From: a virus
DNA: 64,000 nucleotides
Strand: one strand, 5' to 3'
Virus record (IMG/VR): IMGVR_UViG_3300022751_000016
Location: 62,001 to 126,000 of that record
A model generated the notes under the pieces. The model searched no databases. It was not told where the DNA came from and saw only the letters and a list, made by a program, of their open reading frames with translations. Position numbers and translations under genes: made by a program. Positions 1 to 7,869 of this stretch are shown here, piece after piece. Numbering within the stretch: position 1 is the first letter of the stretch; each line of letters starts with the position of its first letter.

Positions 1-516
1 AAAGAAGGTGATTATTTTATTAATGATGATGTTATTTTAAAATGTACTGGATTTAATCAACATTATATATTATCAGAAGATAAGTATGGATTAACATATT
101 CACCAGCAGATTCTAATAAAATTATGGCTACAACAGATACTTCATTAGGATATTGGAAAGAAATAATGACTAAGGCAGGAGGAGATGAAGATACATTCTT
201 CTCTTTACCTCAGCCTTCTCAACAATTCATTACTAAATATATTGAAGAATATAATAAAGGTAATATAATTACTGATGTGTTAGTTGAGTATGATATTACT
301 TGGGTAGCTAATCATAATAATGGTTATCACTCTAAATCTTTAAAAATTAATCCTAAAGATAATACTATTAACATTAAATTAGAAGAAAAACATACTTACA
401 CTAAAGAACAGCTAATCAAAGCTATGATTTGGGCGGAAAATAATGGAAAACATTATGTAGGTACAGATAAAGAAGGACAATTAGAACAGTTTAATGAGTA
501 CATAAATAAACTTTAA
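1..516 (+). CDS. Hypothetical phage protein, 5' end cut by window
   Basis: The reading frame is open from base 1, so the ATG at 124 is internal and the true start lies outside the window. The visible 171 residues have two parts. The first, about 45 residues, is rich in Asp, Asn and Tyr. The second starts near the internal Met and has an acidic C-terminal helix (residues KEQLIKAMIWAENNG). There is no catalytic motif I recognise. The next gene starts three bases after the stop, which suggests one operon. Confidence 0.8.
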   Translation, partial: KEGDYFINDDVILKCTGFNQHYILSEDKYGLTYSPADSNKIMATTDTSLGYWKEIMTKAGGDEDTFFSLPQPSQQFITKYIEEYNKGNIITDVLVEYDITWVANHNNGYHSKSLKINPKDNTINIKLEEKHTYTKEQLIKAMIWAENNGKHYVGTDKEGQLEQFNEYINKL

Positions 517-518
517 CT

Positions 519-800
519 ATGGAAGGTTTTGTAGTTTTGTTTATCTTAGCAATGTTTTTCTTAGGTCTTTTTCTCCCGCAAAATTCAATCACTGATGAGG
601 AAGTCGCCGCAAACAAAAAAGAATTAGATAAGCTAGAAAATACTTTAAAAAGTGTTGATAATCTATATAAAGAGTGGGATATTTTAACTGAAAAAAGAAA
701 AATAGCTTTAAAAGAATATAAAGGTGATTGGAGCGATTATAACAATATCAATGAAGAAATAGATTCGATAAAACTTAGAATAAAATGGTTACTAAAATAA
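519..800 (+). CDS. Small membrane-anchored coiled-coil protein
   Basis: The 93-residue protein starts with one strongly hydrophobic segment (about residues 4-20). A charged region rich in Lys, Glu and Leu follows, spaced like a coiled coil (about residues 28-92). This suggests a single-pass inner-membrane protein with a cytoplasmic or periplasmic helical tail. Its 3' end overlaps the next gene by 16 bases. No family was recognised. Confidence 0.8.
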   Translation: MEGFVVLFILAMFFLGLFLPQNSITDEEVAANKKELDKLENTLKSVDNLYKEWDILTEKRKIALKEYKGDWSDYNNINEEIDSIKLRIKWLLK

Positions 801-1108
801 AACTGATGAATGAAATACTAAAACACATAGGACAACCTAGATATGCTATAATAGATGCAGGATTATTTGGAGTTAGAATAGTTTCAGGAATAGTAGTAGG
901 ATTTAGATTTACAGAAGAAGAACCTATTTATGAAATTGCTTTTGGAAGAGATAAGTGGTGGTCTAGTATAATTACAGACAACACTGATGATATTATTTCA
1001 CATTTGAAATTAGGTAGCTTAGAAAGAATTAAAGAATCTCATAAGCTTTCTATTAAGTATGAAAGTAATGAGGATTATATTAACTATTTGGCGGGAAATA
1101 AAAAATAA
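785..1108 (+). CDS. Hypothetical protein
   Basis: A 107-residue protein with an alternating hydrophobic pattern (about residues 17-55) that suggests a small beta-rich domain, then a basic helical tail. The ATG lies inside the end of the previous gene, so translation is probably coupled. No recognised domain. Confidence 0.75.
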   Translation: MVTKIKLMNEILKHIGQPRYAIIDAGLFGVRIVSGIVVGFRFTEEEPIYEIAFGRDKWWSSIITDNTDDIISHLKLGSLERIKESHKLSIKYESNEDYINYLAGNKK

Positions 1109-1113
1109 AAGTT

Positions 1114-1389
1114 ATGAAAATATTAGAATTAGACGGATATAAATATTCAAGAAAAGAGTTTGAAGGTTACAAGTTTAGAAGTATTTTTAAATTTAGAGTT
1201 AATAATGATTGGAGAGATGACAGTAATTTAAATATATACACAGATAATCCAAACAGAGAAAAAGTTACTAGAGTGATAACTTCAAAAGCAACAGATAAAG
1301 TCATTGAAGTTCTTTTAGAACATTGGACTACAAAAGAACAAGATGATTTAATTGCTCAGTTTATTGAAGAAACATTAAAAGATATTTAA
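1114..1389 (+). CDS. Hypothetical protein
   Basis: A 91-residue soluble protein. The N-terminal half is rich in aromatic and basic residues and looks like beta strands. The C-terminal 30 residues form an acidic amphipathic helix. It sits five bases after the upstream gene and two bases before the next. Function unknown. Confidence 0.75.
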   Translation: MKILELDGYKYSRKEFEGYKFRSIFKFRVNNDWRDDSNLNIYTDNPNREKVTRVITSKATDKVIEVLLEHWTTKEQDDLIAQFIEETLKDI

Positions 1390-1391
1390 TT

Positions 1392-1649
1392 ATGAAAAAC
1401 ACAGATGAAATAATATTTGGAGCAATAATTGTAATTATATTAATATTGATTTATGCTTACTGTGAATATCTTGAACGTAAATATGATTTATTAGAAGAAA
1501 AATGCGAAGATGGAAAAACTCATGACTGGAAATTTGAAAATAATAGTACTGGTAATACAGGCGATTTAGGCTTTGGAATTAAAGGTTTTTGGAATATTGA
1601 CACATATTATTGCACCCACTGTTATAAACGAAAAAGAATTGAAAAATAA
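1392..1649 (+). CDS. Membrane-anchored small zinc-ribbon-like protein
   Basis: The 85-residue protein has an N-terminal hydrophobic segment (about residues 8-24). Further on it has a Cys, a His-Asp-Trp and a C-terminal Cys-x-x-Cys (YCTHCYKRKR). The C...HxW...CxxC arrangement reappears in the small protein at 25305-25478, so the two may share a zinc-binding fold. The anchor is seen directly; zinc binding is inferred from the Cys spacing. Confidence 0.75.
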   Translation: MKNTDEIIFGAIIVIILILIYAYCEYLERKYDLLEEKCEDGKTHDWKFENNSTGNTGDLGFGIKGFWNIDTYYCTHCYKRKRIEK

Positions 1650-1655
1650 ATAATC

Positions 1656-1895
1656 ATGCTAAAACTCCTAAAAATAAACAAAAACTTAGAAGCTCAAGTA
1701 ATTGATTTAGAGTTTTCTGATAATCAAAGTGCTACACTTTATAAGTTTGGCAAGGACTGGATTTCAAATACTAGTGAATTAATTACTAAAGAATCTTTAA
1801 GACCTATTAAAGAACAGTTGGTTAAATATGGAGTGGAGGCTGACTTAGATGAATTTATTAATCAGTCTTTTATCGCGTATTTTGAGGATGTCTAA
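1656..1895 (+). CDS. Hypothetical protein whose stop lies in the attC-like repeat
   Basis: A 79-residue acidic protein with no recognised family. The stop codon TAA forms part of the heptamer GTCTAAC at 1890-1896, the first arm of the folded repeat described separately. Repeat sites starting at a gene's stop codon are typical of gene cassettes, so the last codons may have been altered by the insertion. Confidence 0.75.
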   Translation: MLKLLKINKNLEAQVIDLEFSDNQSATLYKFGKDWISNTSELITKESLRPIKEQLVKYGVEADLDEFINQSFIAYFEDV

Positions 1896-2023
1896 CGGTC
1901 TTCGGCTTGCTCGTCGTTGTGGCGAGTGAGAAACAATATTAACAAATAATCAAAAAACTTTAAATTATGCCTAAAAATTCAAACACAGACTCGAAGCCAC
2001 AATGCGTGCAAGCCGATGTTAGC
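1890..2023. repeat. attC-like folded recombination site
   Basis: The 134-base site is an imperfect inverted repeat with four nested paired blocks: CTAAC 1892-1896 with GTTAG 2018-2022, CGGCTTGC 1903-1910 with GCAAGCCG 2008-2015, TTGTGGC 1917-1923 with GCCACAA 1996-2002, and GAGT 1924-1927 with ACTC 1989-1992. The two arms carry unequal unpaired bases (six against two, then six against five). The outer heptamer GTCTAAC fits the integron R'' consensus RYYYAAC; the other end, GTTAGCA, fits GTTRRRY only in part. GC content is clearly above the surroundings. Structure and length resemble integron attC sites. It could also be another Bacteroidota repeat family. Confidence 0.65.
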
Positions 2024-2240
2024 AGTAGTCTTTTTGTAAATACAGGAACATCAATGAAATTTATAACGCCTTTGGAAATGAGGTGGAAGCCAAAAGAAGA
2101 TATAACAACTTACGAACTAACGAAATGCCTACCTTACTTAATTCGATATAGTTCAGTTATGCCTTATGAAATTGATAAATCTGAAAATCATTTTCGTCAT
2201 TTTGAGATTATAGACCATAATAGGTAATATTACTGCTAAC
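2018..2240. mobile_element. Putative gene cassette unit
   Basis: A perfect ten-base inverted repeat, GTTAGCAGTA at 2018-2027 and TACTGCTAAC at 2231-2240, brackets the small ORF 2054-2227. The right copy starts three bases after that ORF's stop. The left copy is the last arm of the folded site 1890-2023. This is the order expected for a cassette (crossover site, one ORF, next site). The rest of a second folded site is not visible, so the unit may be decayed. Confidence 0.5.
2054..2227 (+). CDS. Small cassette-borne hypothetical protein
   Basis: I chose the ATG at 2054, giving 57 residues. An upstream in-frame ATG at 1967 would add about 29 residues made by reading through the folded repeat arm, which is unlikely to be real protein. 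The sequence is Pro- and aromatic-rich (MKFITPLEMRWKPKEDIT) and unlike neighbouring phage genes in codon use. I recall similar short proteins in Bacteroidota genomes but know of no function. Confidence 0.65.
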   Translation: MKFITPLEMRWKPKEDITTYELTKCLPYLIRYSSVMPYEIDKSENHFRHFEIIDHNR

Positions 2241-2291
2241 TATTATTTGTACAAATCATGTGTAAACACTAATAAACTTAATACTTAACAA

Positions 2292-3095
2292 ATGGAAATT
2301 CCTAAGCACCTTGAATTGTATCGGAGAGAATTAGTTTTAAAAAACTACTCTGAAAACACTATAAAAAATTATGTCTCGCAGGTTGATTTATTTTTAAGAT
2401 ATTATAATAAAGCATTTACCGAACCTTCAAAAATAAACGAAGCATCTATTAAAGATTGGCTACTACAGTTTAAAACAAGAAACTCAATGTGTCACAGTAT
2501 CTCGGCTTTAAAATTGTTTTATAAATTAGTAATAAAACAGCCAATGAAATTCAAATACATTGAGTATCCACGTTCTGAAAAGAAATTACCTAAGATTATT
2601 GAAAAAGAATTTTTATTAGAGCAGTTGGATAAAATAATCAATAGTAAACACAAAGCACTTCTTACTTTAACTTATTCTACAGGTATGAGAGTTTCAGAAG
2701 TAATTAATCTTTTGATTTCTGATATAGATAGTAAAAGAATGATTATTACAATTCGACAAAGTAAAGGAAGAAAAGACAGAATAGTTCCTCTTAGTCAAAA
2801 AGTGTTAGAATTACTTCGTGTTTATTTTATGGAATACAAGCCTAAGGAATACTTATTCAATGGGCAGTTTTCTAATCAATATAGTGAAACGAGCTGCAAT
2901 CAATTGGTTAAAAAATATATTGGAAAAGAATATCACATGCACTTACTTCGACATTCAAACGCAACGGCATTGCTAGAGGCAGGAACTGACCTCAGATATA
3001 TTCAAAAACATTTAGGACACAGTTCAAGTAAAACAACTGAAATATATTGTCATGTATCTACTGCAATGTTATCAAAATTAAATCTGCCAATATGA
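2292..3095 (+). CDS. Tyrosine recombinase/integrase (Xer-like)
   Basis: The 267-residue protein has the two-domain layout of tyrosine recombinases. Residues 1-85 form a SAM-like core-binding domain and residues 95-267 the catalytic domain. Visible catalytic residues are Arg in STGMRVSE, Lys in KGRKDR, His-x-x-Arg in HLLRHS, His in LGHSS and the nucleophile Tyr in EIYCHVS. Between Lys and HLLRH it lacks the long insertion of classical IntI integrases, so it is closer to XerC/XerD or transposase-type recombinases. Position next to an attC-like site and a cassette ORF suggests it acts on that site. Phage integration is the alternative. Confidence 0.92.
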   Translation: MEIPKHLELYRRELVLKNYSENTIKNYVSQVDLFLRYYNKAFTEPSKINEASIKDWLLQFKTRNSMCHSISALKLFYKLVIKQPMKFKYIEYPRSEKKLPKIIEKEFLLEQLDKIINSKHKALLTLTYSTGMRVSEVINLLISDIDSKRMIITIRQSKGRKDRIVPLSQKVLELLRVYFMEYKPKEYLFNGQFSNQYSETSCNQLVKKYIGKEYHMHLLRHSNATALLEAGTDLRYIQKHLGHSSSKTTEIYCHVSTAMLSKLNLPI

Positions 3096-3117
3096 ATACT
3101 GTTTTTTCGCGAAATTA

Positions 3118-3150
3118 GTTAGGAAAATTAAAATTTTCTTTTTACATTTG
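3118..3150 (+). promoter_or_regulatory. Bacteroidota-type promoter
   Basis: The -7 element TACATTTG lies at 3143-3150 with TTAGG at 3118-3122 in the -33 position, 20 bases away. The first gene of the next block starts at 3168, giving a short leader. It follows the recombinase gene, so it probably restarts transcription of the phage operon after the inserted cassette. Confidence 0.6.
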
Positions 3151-3167
3151 TCAAACAAAAATAAGAT

Positions 3168-3413
3168 ATGAACATTACAGCATCAATTGCCAGTAAAATC
3201 GGCGGGAAAGAAGAAGAAATAATCAATAAAAACACAGAAATTCAGTTTTACGTTAATGATAACATAAATATGTATCAATGGAGAGACAGTAGATTCGATT
3301 GGAGTAGTAATGTATGGGAAAATAAACAATGTCAAACAAGAGAAGAATTAATTGAAGCATTTAAAGAACATTTAAAATCAACAGTATTCACAGTTAAGAA
3401 ATATAAACTATAA
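3168..3413 (+). CDS. Hypothetical protein
   Basis: An 81-residue protein, first gene after the promoter at 3143. The middle is Trp- and Arg-rich (MYQWRDSRFDWSSNVWENK) and the C-terminal half is a charged helix. No recognised family. Two bases separate it from the next gene. Confidence 0.75.
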   Translation: MNITASIASKIGGKEEEIINKNTEIQFYVNDNINMYQWRDSRFDWSSNVWENKQCQTREELIEAFKEHLKSTVFTVKKYKL

Positions 3414-3416
3414 TTT

Positions 3417-3623
3417 ATGAAAACACATACGATAGATTTAGAAGGATTAAGAGAGTGGCAACAAGAAGAAAAAGTAATTTTTGCAAGTAGTACAAAAGAA
3501 AACAAACAACTTTACTGTACCCTAAGAGGGAGTTATGAAGTTTGGCATGATAAAGAGAAGGTTTTAGAAACAATGCAACCGTTTACAGCAGTTGAAAAAT
3601 ATAATTCAATAGAAAAGAAGTAA
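3417..3623 (+). CDS. Hypothetical protein
   Basis: A 68-residue protein. A central stretch with alternating hydrophobic residues (LYCTLRGSYEVWHDKEKV) suggests a small antiparallel beta sheet. It probably belongs to the operon starting at 3168. No function is recognised. Confidence 0.7.
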   Translation: MKTHTIDLEGLREWQQEEKVIFASSTKENKQLYCTLRGSYEVWHDKEKVLETMQPFTAVEKYNSIEKK

Positions 3624-3626
3624 CAT

Positions 3627-3968
3627 ATGAAGTTTTTCAATAAAAAGAAATTAGAACCACAGGAAGAATTGTATTTATCAGTTGTTACAAAGATGGTGAA
3701 TCGAGAAGACTGTACAATCGAAGTGAACCCAGACGACCTTAGTTATTTATTGAGTTTAGAAAAGGAAAAATATTATATTTCTGTTGACAGTGTAGGTATT
3801 CAAATATCAAATCATGATTTTTTAATTTTGAGGAGATTTGAAGAAAATGTTTTAAATGCGGCAAAAAAAGTTATAAAAGAAGAGACTGTAAAACGTCGTG
3901 AGGCTAAAAAAGCAGAAATATTTCAAAATGAAGTTACATTGTTAAATAAGATAAAAGACAGTTTATGA
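3627..3968 (+). CDS. Hypothetical protein
   Basis: A 113-residue protein with a basic N-terminus, a predicted alpha/beta middle and a long charged C-terminal helix (about residues 75-113). Its end overlaps the start of the next gene by four bases (ATGA), indicating coupled translation. Family unknown. Confidence 0.75.
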   Translation: MKFFNKKKLEPQEELYLSVVTKMVNREDCTIEVNPDDLSYLLSLEKEKYYISVDSVGIQISNHDFLILRRFEENVLNAAKKVIKEETVKRREAKKAEIFQNEVTLLNKIKDSL

Positions 3969-4351
3969 GAGAATTATTCATTCCATATGACGAAGCATTA
4001 GCTTTAAAAGAATTAGGATTTGATGAACCTTGTTTATGCTATTATGAAGATGATAAATTAAGGATATTTGAACAGTCTGAGTATGATGAAATTTTAGCAT
4101 ATCGTGAAAGTGATTGTATTAAAGGTATTGCTAATTGTTTTGTACCACTTTACCAACAAGCTTTTAGATTTTTTAGAGAGAAATATAAATTATTTTCATC
4201 TTTTCATTGCCCCGAATATGATATAGATACTTATGAGTATAGGATTTATAAAATAGATAACTCCGAAATAACATCAAAAGAATTTAAAACTTACGAAGAA
4301 GCAGAATTAGCTTGTCTTAGAAAATTAATATTTAAAATATTTGGAAAATAA
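3965..4351 (+). CDS. Conserved Bacteroidota-phage protein of unknown function
   Basis: A 128-residue protein. The N-terminal ALALKELGFDEPC stretch, the central PLYQQAFRFFREKY and the C-terminal TYEEAELACLRKL form a pattern I associate with a widespread small protein of Bacteroidota phages and prophages. Its function is not known. The middle region looks all-alpha. It overlaps both neighbours. Confidence 0.8.
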   Translation: MRELFIPYDEALALKELGFDEPCLCYYEDDKLRIFEQSEYDEILAYRESDCIKGIANCFVPLYQQAFRFFREKYKLFSSFHCPEYDIDTYEYRIYKIDNSEITSKEFKTYEEAELACLRKLIFKIFGK

Positions 4352-4521
4352 TGACTTCCCATATTAATAAAATCGCGCAAAAAACAATAGAAGCAACAAA
4401 TTTAAAATGGAATGAAAAAACCAAAGAAATCTTATTAAAGAACAGAGGAAATTATACTTCAACTTTTTCTCTCGCATGCAAGATAAATAATGAGATAGTT
4501 AGAATACTAGAAAGTAAATAA
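4351..4521 (+). CDS. Short hypothetical protein
   Basis: A 56-residue ORF starting in a TAATG overlap with the preceding stop and ending just before the next gene. It is basic and helical, with one Cys and no recognised motif. Exact packing between neighbours on the same strand supports it as a real gene. Confidence 0.65.
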   Translation: MTSHINKIAQKTIEATNLKWNEKTKEILLKNRGNYTSTFSLACKINNEIVRILESK

Positions 4522-4522
4522 T

Positions 4523-4798
4523 ATGGAAAAGGAATTTATATTATGTGCAGCATTAGATTATAATGGGACTATTATTTCGGCAGCAAGACATAAAGACTGT
4601 TATAAAATAATAGAAGAGTTATTTTTAAACCATTCAATGTGCGAAAGAAAAGACCAAGGATTTTTAACTAACACTAACAGATATGTTGACAGAAAAGAAG
4701 CTTGGAAAATCGCGAAAGAAAATAATCAAATAAAATACGGATTAGAAGTATCTGACAGAGGAGAAGACTCTGAACTAATAAGTGAAAATTTATATTAA
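4523..4798 (+). CDS. Conserved phage protein of unknown function
   Basis: A 91-residue protein. It shows a pattern seen in many phages: ILCAA near the start, ARHKDC in the middle, then QGFLT, RYVDRKEAWKIAKENNQ and a C-terminal LISENLY. The conserved His, Cys, Arg and Glu suggest an enzymatic or ligand-binding role, but none is established. It lies one base before the next start. Confidence 0.82.
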   Translation: MEKEFILCAALDYNGTIISAARHKDCYKIIEELFLNHSMCERKDQGFLTNTNRYVDRKEAWKIAKENNQIKYGLEVSDRGEDSELISENLY

Positions 4799-5104
4799 AT
4801 GAAAAAAAGTAAATATGTAGAGAGTTACTTTATAAACGAATACGAATGTGGAATATTCTGTGTAACTTTTAACTTAACAGAAAGATGGATTGGTTATCAT
4901 GCTTATTGTGAGACTCAATATATTTTTGGTGAAGACGTAGAAGACGAAACTCAAGAAGAGTGGGAATCTAGAATTCAAGATATAGAGACGTTTCTACCTA
5001 AAGAGAAAAGCTATTTACCAACTGTTATTCAGAACAAAGACCAAGTACAATTTTACTACCTTCCTTTTGAATTAATTTCTAGAGATAAAAAAGTTAAGAA
5101 ATGA
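4799..5104 (+). CDS. Hypothetical protein
   Basis: A 101-residue protein with several aromatic residues and a strongly acidic centre (EDVEDETQEEWESR). It overlaps the RNA ligase gene by four bases, so it is probably translated together with the RNA-repair genes. No recognised domain. Confidence 0.75.
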   Translation: MKKSKYVESYFINEYECGIFCVTFNLTERWIGYHAYCETQYIFGEDVEDETQEEWESRIQDIETFLPKEKSYLPTVIQNKDQVQFYYLPFELISRDKKVKK

Positions 5105-6096
5105 ACCTAAAAACATTAAAGAAATACGAACAAGATGGTCTAATATACAGCCAAGTCCACCCTAACCTACCATTAACAATTTATAACTACACAGACAAGG
5201 TTCAATGGGAAAATATTTGGGATGAAATAACTTTACAGTGTCGTGGACTTGTAGTTGACGGTAAAGGAGATATTGTAGCAAGACCATTCAAAAAGTTCTT
5301 TAATTTATCTGAAGGTAAGACAAATACAACAGACGATTATATTATTTATGAGAAATTAGATGGAAGCTTAGGAATTCTCTTCTGCTATAATGATGAATGG
5401 ATACTAGCTTCTCGCGGCTCTTTTACTTCTGAACAAGCAATTCGCGGAAAAGAAATATTAGACAAAGAGTGTGATTATAATCTGTTAGATAAAGAAAACA
5501 CATATTGTTTTGAAATAATTTACCCTGAAAATAAAATAGTTTTAGAATACAATGGACTAGAAACCTGTATTTTAACGGGAGTGTTTAATACAGCTACAGG
5601 AGAAGAGCAATCTTTAGATGGATGGGGAATGTCGCCAGTTGAGAGTTATAGCTTTAAAACACCTTTAAATGAGCTTCACAGTATTATAGAAGATAATCAA
5701 GAGGGGTATGTAGTTAGGTTTTCAAACGGCGAAAGAGGTAAAATAAAAGGAGCTGAATATTTAAGACTTCATAAGATGATGTCAGAGATGTCAACTACAG
5801 CAGTTTGGGATTGTCTAAGAAATGGTGATAGTATATTAAATTTGATTAAGGATTTTCCAGATGAGTTTTATAATACGGTCAGAGAATATGAACGATTCTT
5901 AAAAGGTGAATTTGATTATAAAGAAGAGTACATACTAATAACTTACGAAAGATTTAAAAATATAGAAGGTACAAAAGAATTTGCCTTAAGAGTTAAGGAG
6001 CACGTATTTAAACACTACTTCTTTTCTCTAAGAAACGGTAAGGATATTAAAGACCAAATTTGGAGAGCCACTAAACCGAAATATGCGCGACTATGA
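5101..6096 (+). CDS. rnlA: RNA ligase, T4 Rnl1 type
   Basis: A 331-residue ATP-dependent RNA ligase, slightly shorter than T4 RnlA. Nucleotidyltransferase motif I is YEKLDGSLGI at about residues 80-89, whose Lys forms the AMP adduct. CRGLVVD precedes it. Motif III is near CFEIIYPENKIV, motif IV is EGYVVRF and motif V is GKIKGAEYLRLHK. Such ligases rejoin tRNAs cut by host anticodon nucleases. The polynucleotide kinase gene two genes downstream provides the matching end-healing activity. It overlaps both neighbours by four bases. Confidence 0.93.
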   Translation: MNLKTLKKYEQDGLIYSQVHPNLPLTIYNYTDKVQWENIWDEITLQCRGLVVDGKGDIVARPFKKFFNLSEGKTNTTDDYIIYEKLDGSLGILFCYNDEWILASRGSFTSEQAIRGKEILDKECDYNLLDKENTYCFEIIYPENKIVLEYNGLETCILTGVFNTATGEEQSLDGWGMSPVESYSFKTPLNELHSIIEDNQEGYVVRFSNGERGKIKGAEYLRLHKMMSEMSTTAVWDCLRNGDSILNLIKDFPDEFYNTVREYERFLKGEFDYKEEYILITYERFKNIEGTKEFALRVKEHVFKHYFFSLRNGKDIKDQIWRATKPKYARL

Positions 6097-6776
6097 ACAT
6101 TAAAATAACAAAAGAACAGCATGATTATCTTTGTGAATACAAATTTAAAGAGTATTTATTTGGTAGTCAATTACACGGTATAGCAACTAAGGATAGTGAT
6201 GAAGACTATATTAGAGTTATCCCTGATACTTTTTATTATAGATTTGATACATTAGCCGTCTATTTACCTAACATCCATTCTTGGCAACATGATTTAAATG
6301 AAAAGATGCAAGTTATTTGGATGACAGAAACTCAATTTTACAGAAATTTGTTTTCAGGTGATGGTAATATGATAGCTGATGTTGTACTATTAAGTGGAGA
6401 ATTTGAAAATCCTTTATTTTTATGTAGAACATACCGCATTATAAAAGGATTTATAGGTGTGGCAAAAAGAGATTTGAAACTTCATGGGAATGACAGAAAG
6501 AAAAAGTTTCATGCAATAAGAAGTATGATGATGGCTGAAAAATTAATGCAAAATATTTTACCTACCATTGAAGACATTCAATTCTATAAACAACATTATG
6601 ACAGTAATCCAGAGCCTTCAAAAGAGCAACTTGAGCACAAGGAACAAGAATTAAGATTTAAGTTGAACGAAATGCTAAATAAAGGAGAAGTATCAATGTA
6701 TCCTAAGTTTAAAGAAGAGAATCCATTGGTTCAAATTATGTGCGATACAAATAATATTACAGAGTTTAAATATTAG
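6093..6776 (+). CDS. Predicted nucleotidyltransferase (Pol beta superfamily)
   Basis: A 227-residue protein. The N-terminal LFGSQLHGIATKDSDEDYI contains the Gly-Ser and paired acidic residues of the DNA polymerase beta-like nucleotidyltransferase fold, as in the phage predicted nucleotidyltransferase family often found beside RNA ligases. The central and C-terminal parts are helical and charged. Substrate unknown; tRNA end repair or RNA modification fits the neighbours (ligase upstream, phosphoesterase and kinase downstream). Confidence 0.82.
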   Translation: MNIKITKEQHDYLCEYKFKEYLFGSQLHGIATKDSDEDYIRVIPDTFYYRFDTLAVYLPNIHSWQHDLNEKMQVIWMTETQFYRNLFSGDGNMIADVVLLSGEFENPLFLCRTYRIIKGFIGVAKRDLKLHGNDRKKKFHAIRSMMMAEKLMQNILPTIEDIQFYKQHYDSNPEPSKEQLEHKEQELRFKLNEMLNKGEVSMYPKFKEENPLVQIMCDTNNITEFKY

Positions 6777-6779
6777 AAT

Positions 6780-7388
6780 ATGAAAGTAAAAATATTAACA
6801 AGTTATCCTAAACAAACATTCAATGTTGATAATGTATTTTTCAGCAGTGATTTACACGAGGGGCACCAAGCAATGATAGATTTTGGACGTAATTTTAATA
6901 GTCTGGATGAAATGAATCTTCATATTGTTGATGAAATTAATAGAAAGGTAGGAGAAAAAGACTTACTTGTTGTGCTTGGTGATACGATGATGAGTGAAAA
7001 AGATTATAACGGATTTTTAAGGAAGTTAAATTGTAATAGTATTATCATGTTATATGGTAATCACTGTTCGCTTTCTAAAATGTTAAGTATAACCTCTGAT
7101 AAGTTATTATATCAAGGATATTATTTAGAACTTAGTGTTGATGGTCAAATTATTTGTTGTCAACACTATCCATCTTTTAATTGGAATTACCAAGACCAAA
7201 ATTCAATTTCTTTGCATGGACATTTACACGCTGATGAAAGTGATGTAGTAAAAGAAATTCATAAATATAAAAGCATGGATGTGGGAATTGATAATTATTA
7301 TAAAATGTTTAGAGAATATAATGTTTTCTCCTTCGCCGAAATAAAAGAAATATTAAAAGATAAATTAATTATAGGAAGACATGGCTAA
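6780..7388 (+). CDS. Calcineurin-like metallophosphoesterase
   Basis: The 202-residue protein has all the core motifs: SSDLHEGH (metal Asp and His) at about residue 22, VLGDTM at about residue 65, YGNHC at about residue 87, CQHYP near residue 124 and HGHLHAD near residue 142. This is the compact phage phosphoesterase type. Placement between nucleotidyltransferase and kinase suggests removal of 2',3'-cyclic or terminal phosphates during RNA repair, which is inferred. It overlaps the kinase gene by eight bases. Confidence 0.88.
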   Translation: MKVKILTSYPKQTFNVDNVFFSSDLHEGHQAMIDFGRNFNSLDEMNLHIVDEINRKVGEKDLLVVLGDTMMSEKDYNGFLRKLNCNSIIMLYGNHCSLSKMLSITSDKLLYQGYYLELSVDGQIICCQHYPSFNWNYQDQNSISLHGHLHADESDVVKEIHKYKSMDVGIDNYYKMFREYNVFSFAEIKEILKDKLIIGRHG

Positions 7389-7842
7389 AATATTAATATT
7401 AAGTGGGATATCAAATTCAGGTAAGAGTAGCTATGCTTCAAAATTAGTGCAACAACATCCACAAGCCTTTGTAATAGTGAACAGAGATAAATTAAGAGAG
7501 GCTCACTATGGTTATACAGAAGAAACAGTTAAATACTATTACACGCATGTAGACTTTAATTATATGGAGTCTCAAATCACTGCTGTACAAGATAAACTTA
7601 TTGATTTTTGGCTAAAAAGAGGTAAAGATGTAATTATTGATAATACAAATCTTAAAAAATCGTACATAGAAGAGTTTAAAAAATTTGGAGTACTAACAGA
7701 AGTAAAATTCTTTGACATAACTCTAAAAGAAGCTTTAACTAGAAATATGTCAAGAAATAGGAAGGTTGATGAAGAAGTTATTGAAAGACAATATAGTCAA
7801 TATATAAATTTAAGAAAAAATTTCGCGGAAATAGAAAAATAA
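7381..7842 (+). CDS. P-loop kinase, polynucleotide kinase-like
   Basis: The 153-residue protein starts with a Walker A loop, LSGISNSGKSSYA. It also has VNRDKLREAHYGY and VIIDNTNLKKSY, typical of the 5'-kinase half of T4 polynucleotide kinase. The phosphatase half is absent and may be replaced by the upstream metallophosphoesterase. Expected reaction: ATP-dependent 5'-phosphorylation of RNA before sealing by the ligase. A zeta-toxin-like kinase is a less likely alternative. Confidence 0.85.
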   Translation: MAKILILSGISNSGKSSYASKLVQQHPQAFVIVNRDKLREAHYGYTEETVKYYYTHVDFNYMESQITAVQDKLIDFWLKRGKDVIIDNTNLKKSYIEEFKKFGVLTEVKFFDITLKEALTRNMSRNRKVDEEVIERQYSQYINLRKNFAEIEK

Positions 7843-7846
7843 TCCC

Positions 7847-7854
7847 TACATTTA
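7847..7854 (+). promoter_or_regulatory. Possible promoter variant
   Basis: TACATTTA, one base off the TAnnTTTG consensus, lies 16 bases before the exonuclease start codon in the short gap after the kinase gene. The -33 position has only a weak TTTCG. It may add transcription for the nuclease cluster. Confidence 0.35.
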
Positions 7855-7869
7855 CAAAAAATATAAGAT

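Noticed and set aside
1967-2053. N-terminal extension of the cassette ORF from the ATG at 1967
   Set aside because: The extra residues are encoded by the right arm of the folded repeat and look like readthrough of a structural DNA element.
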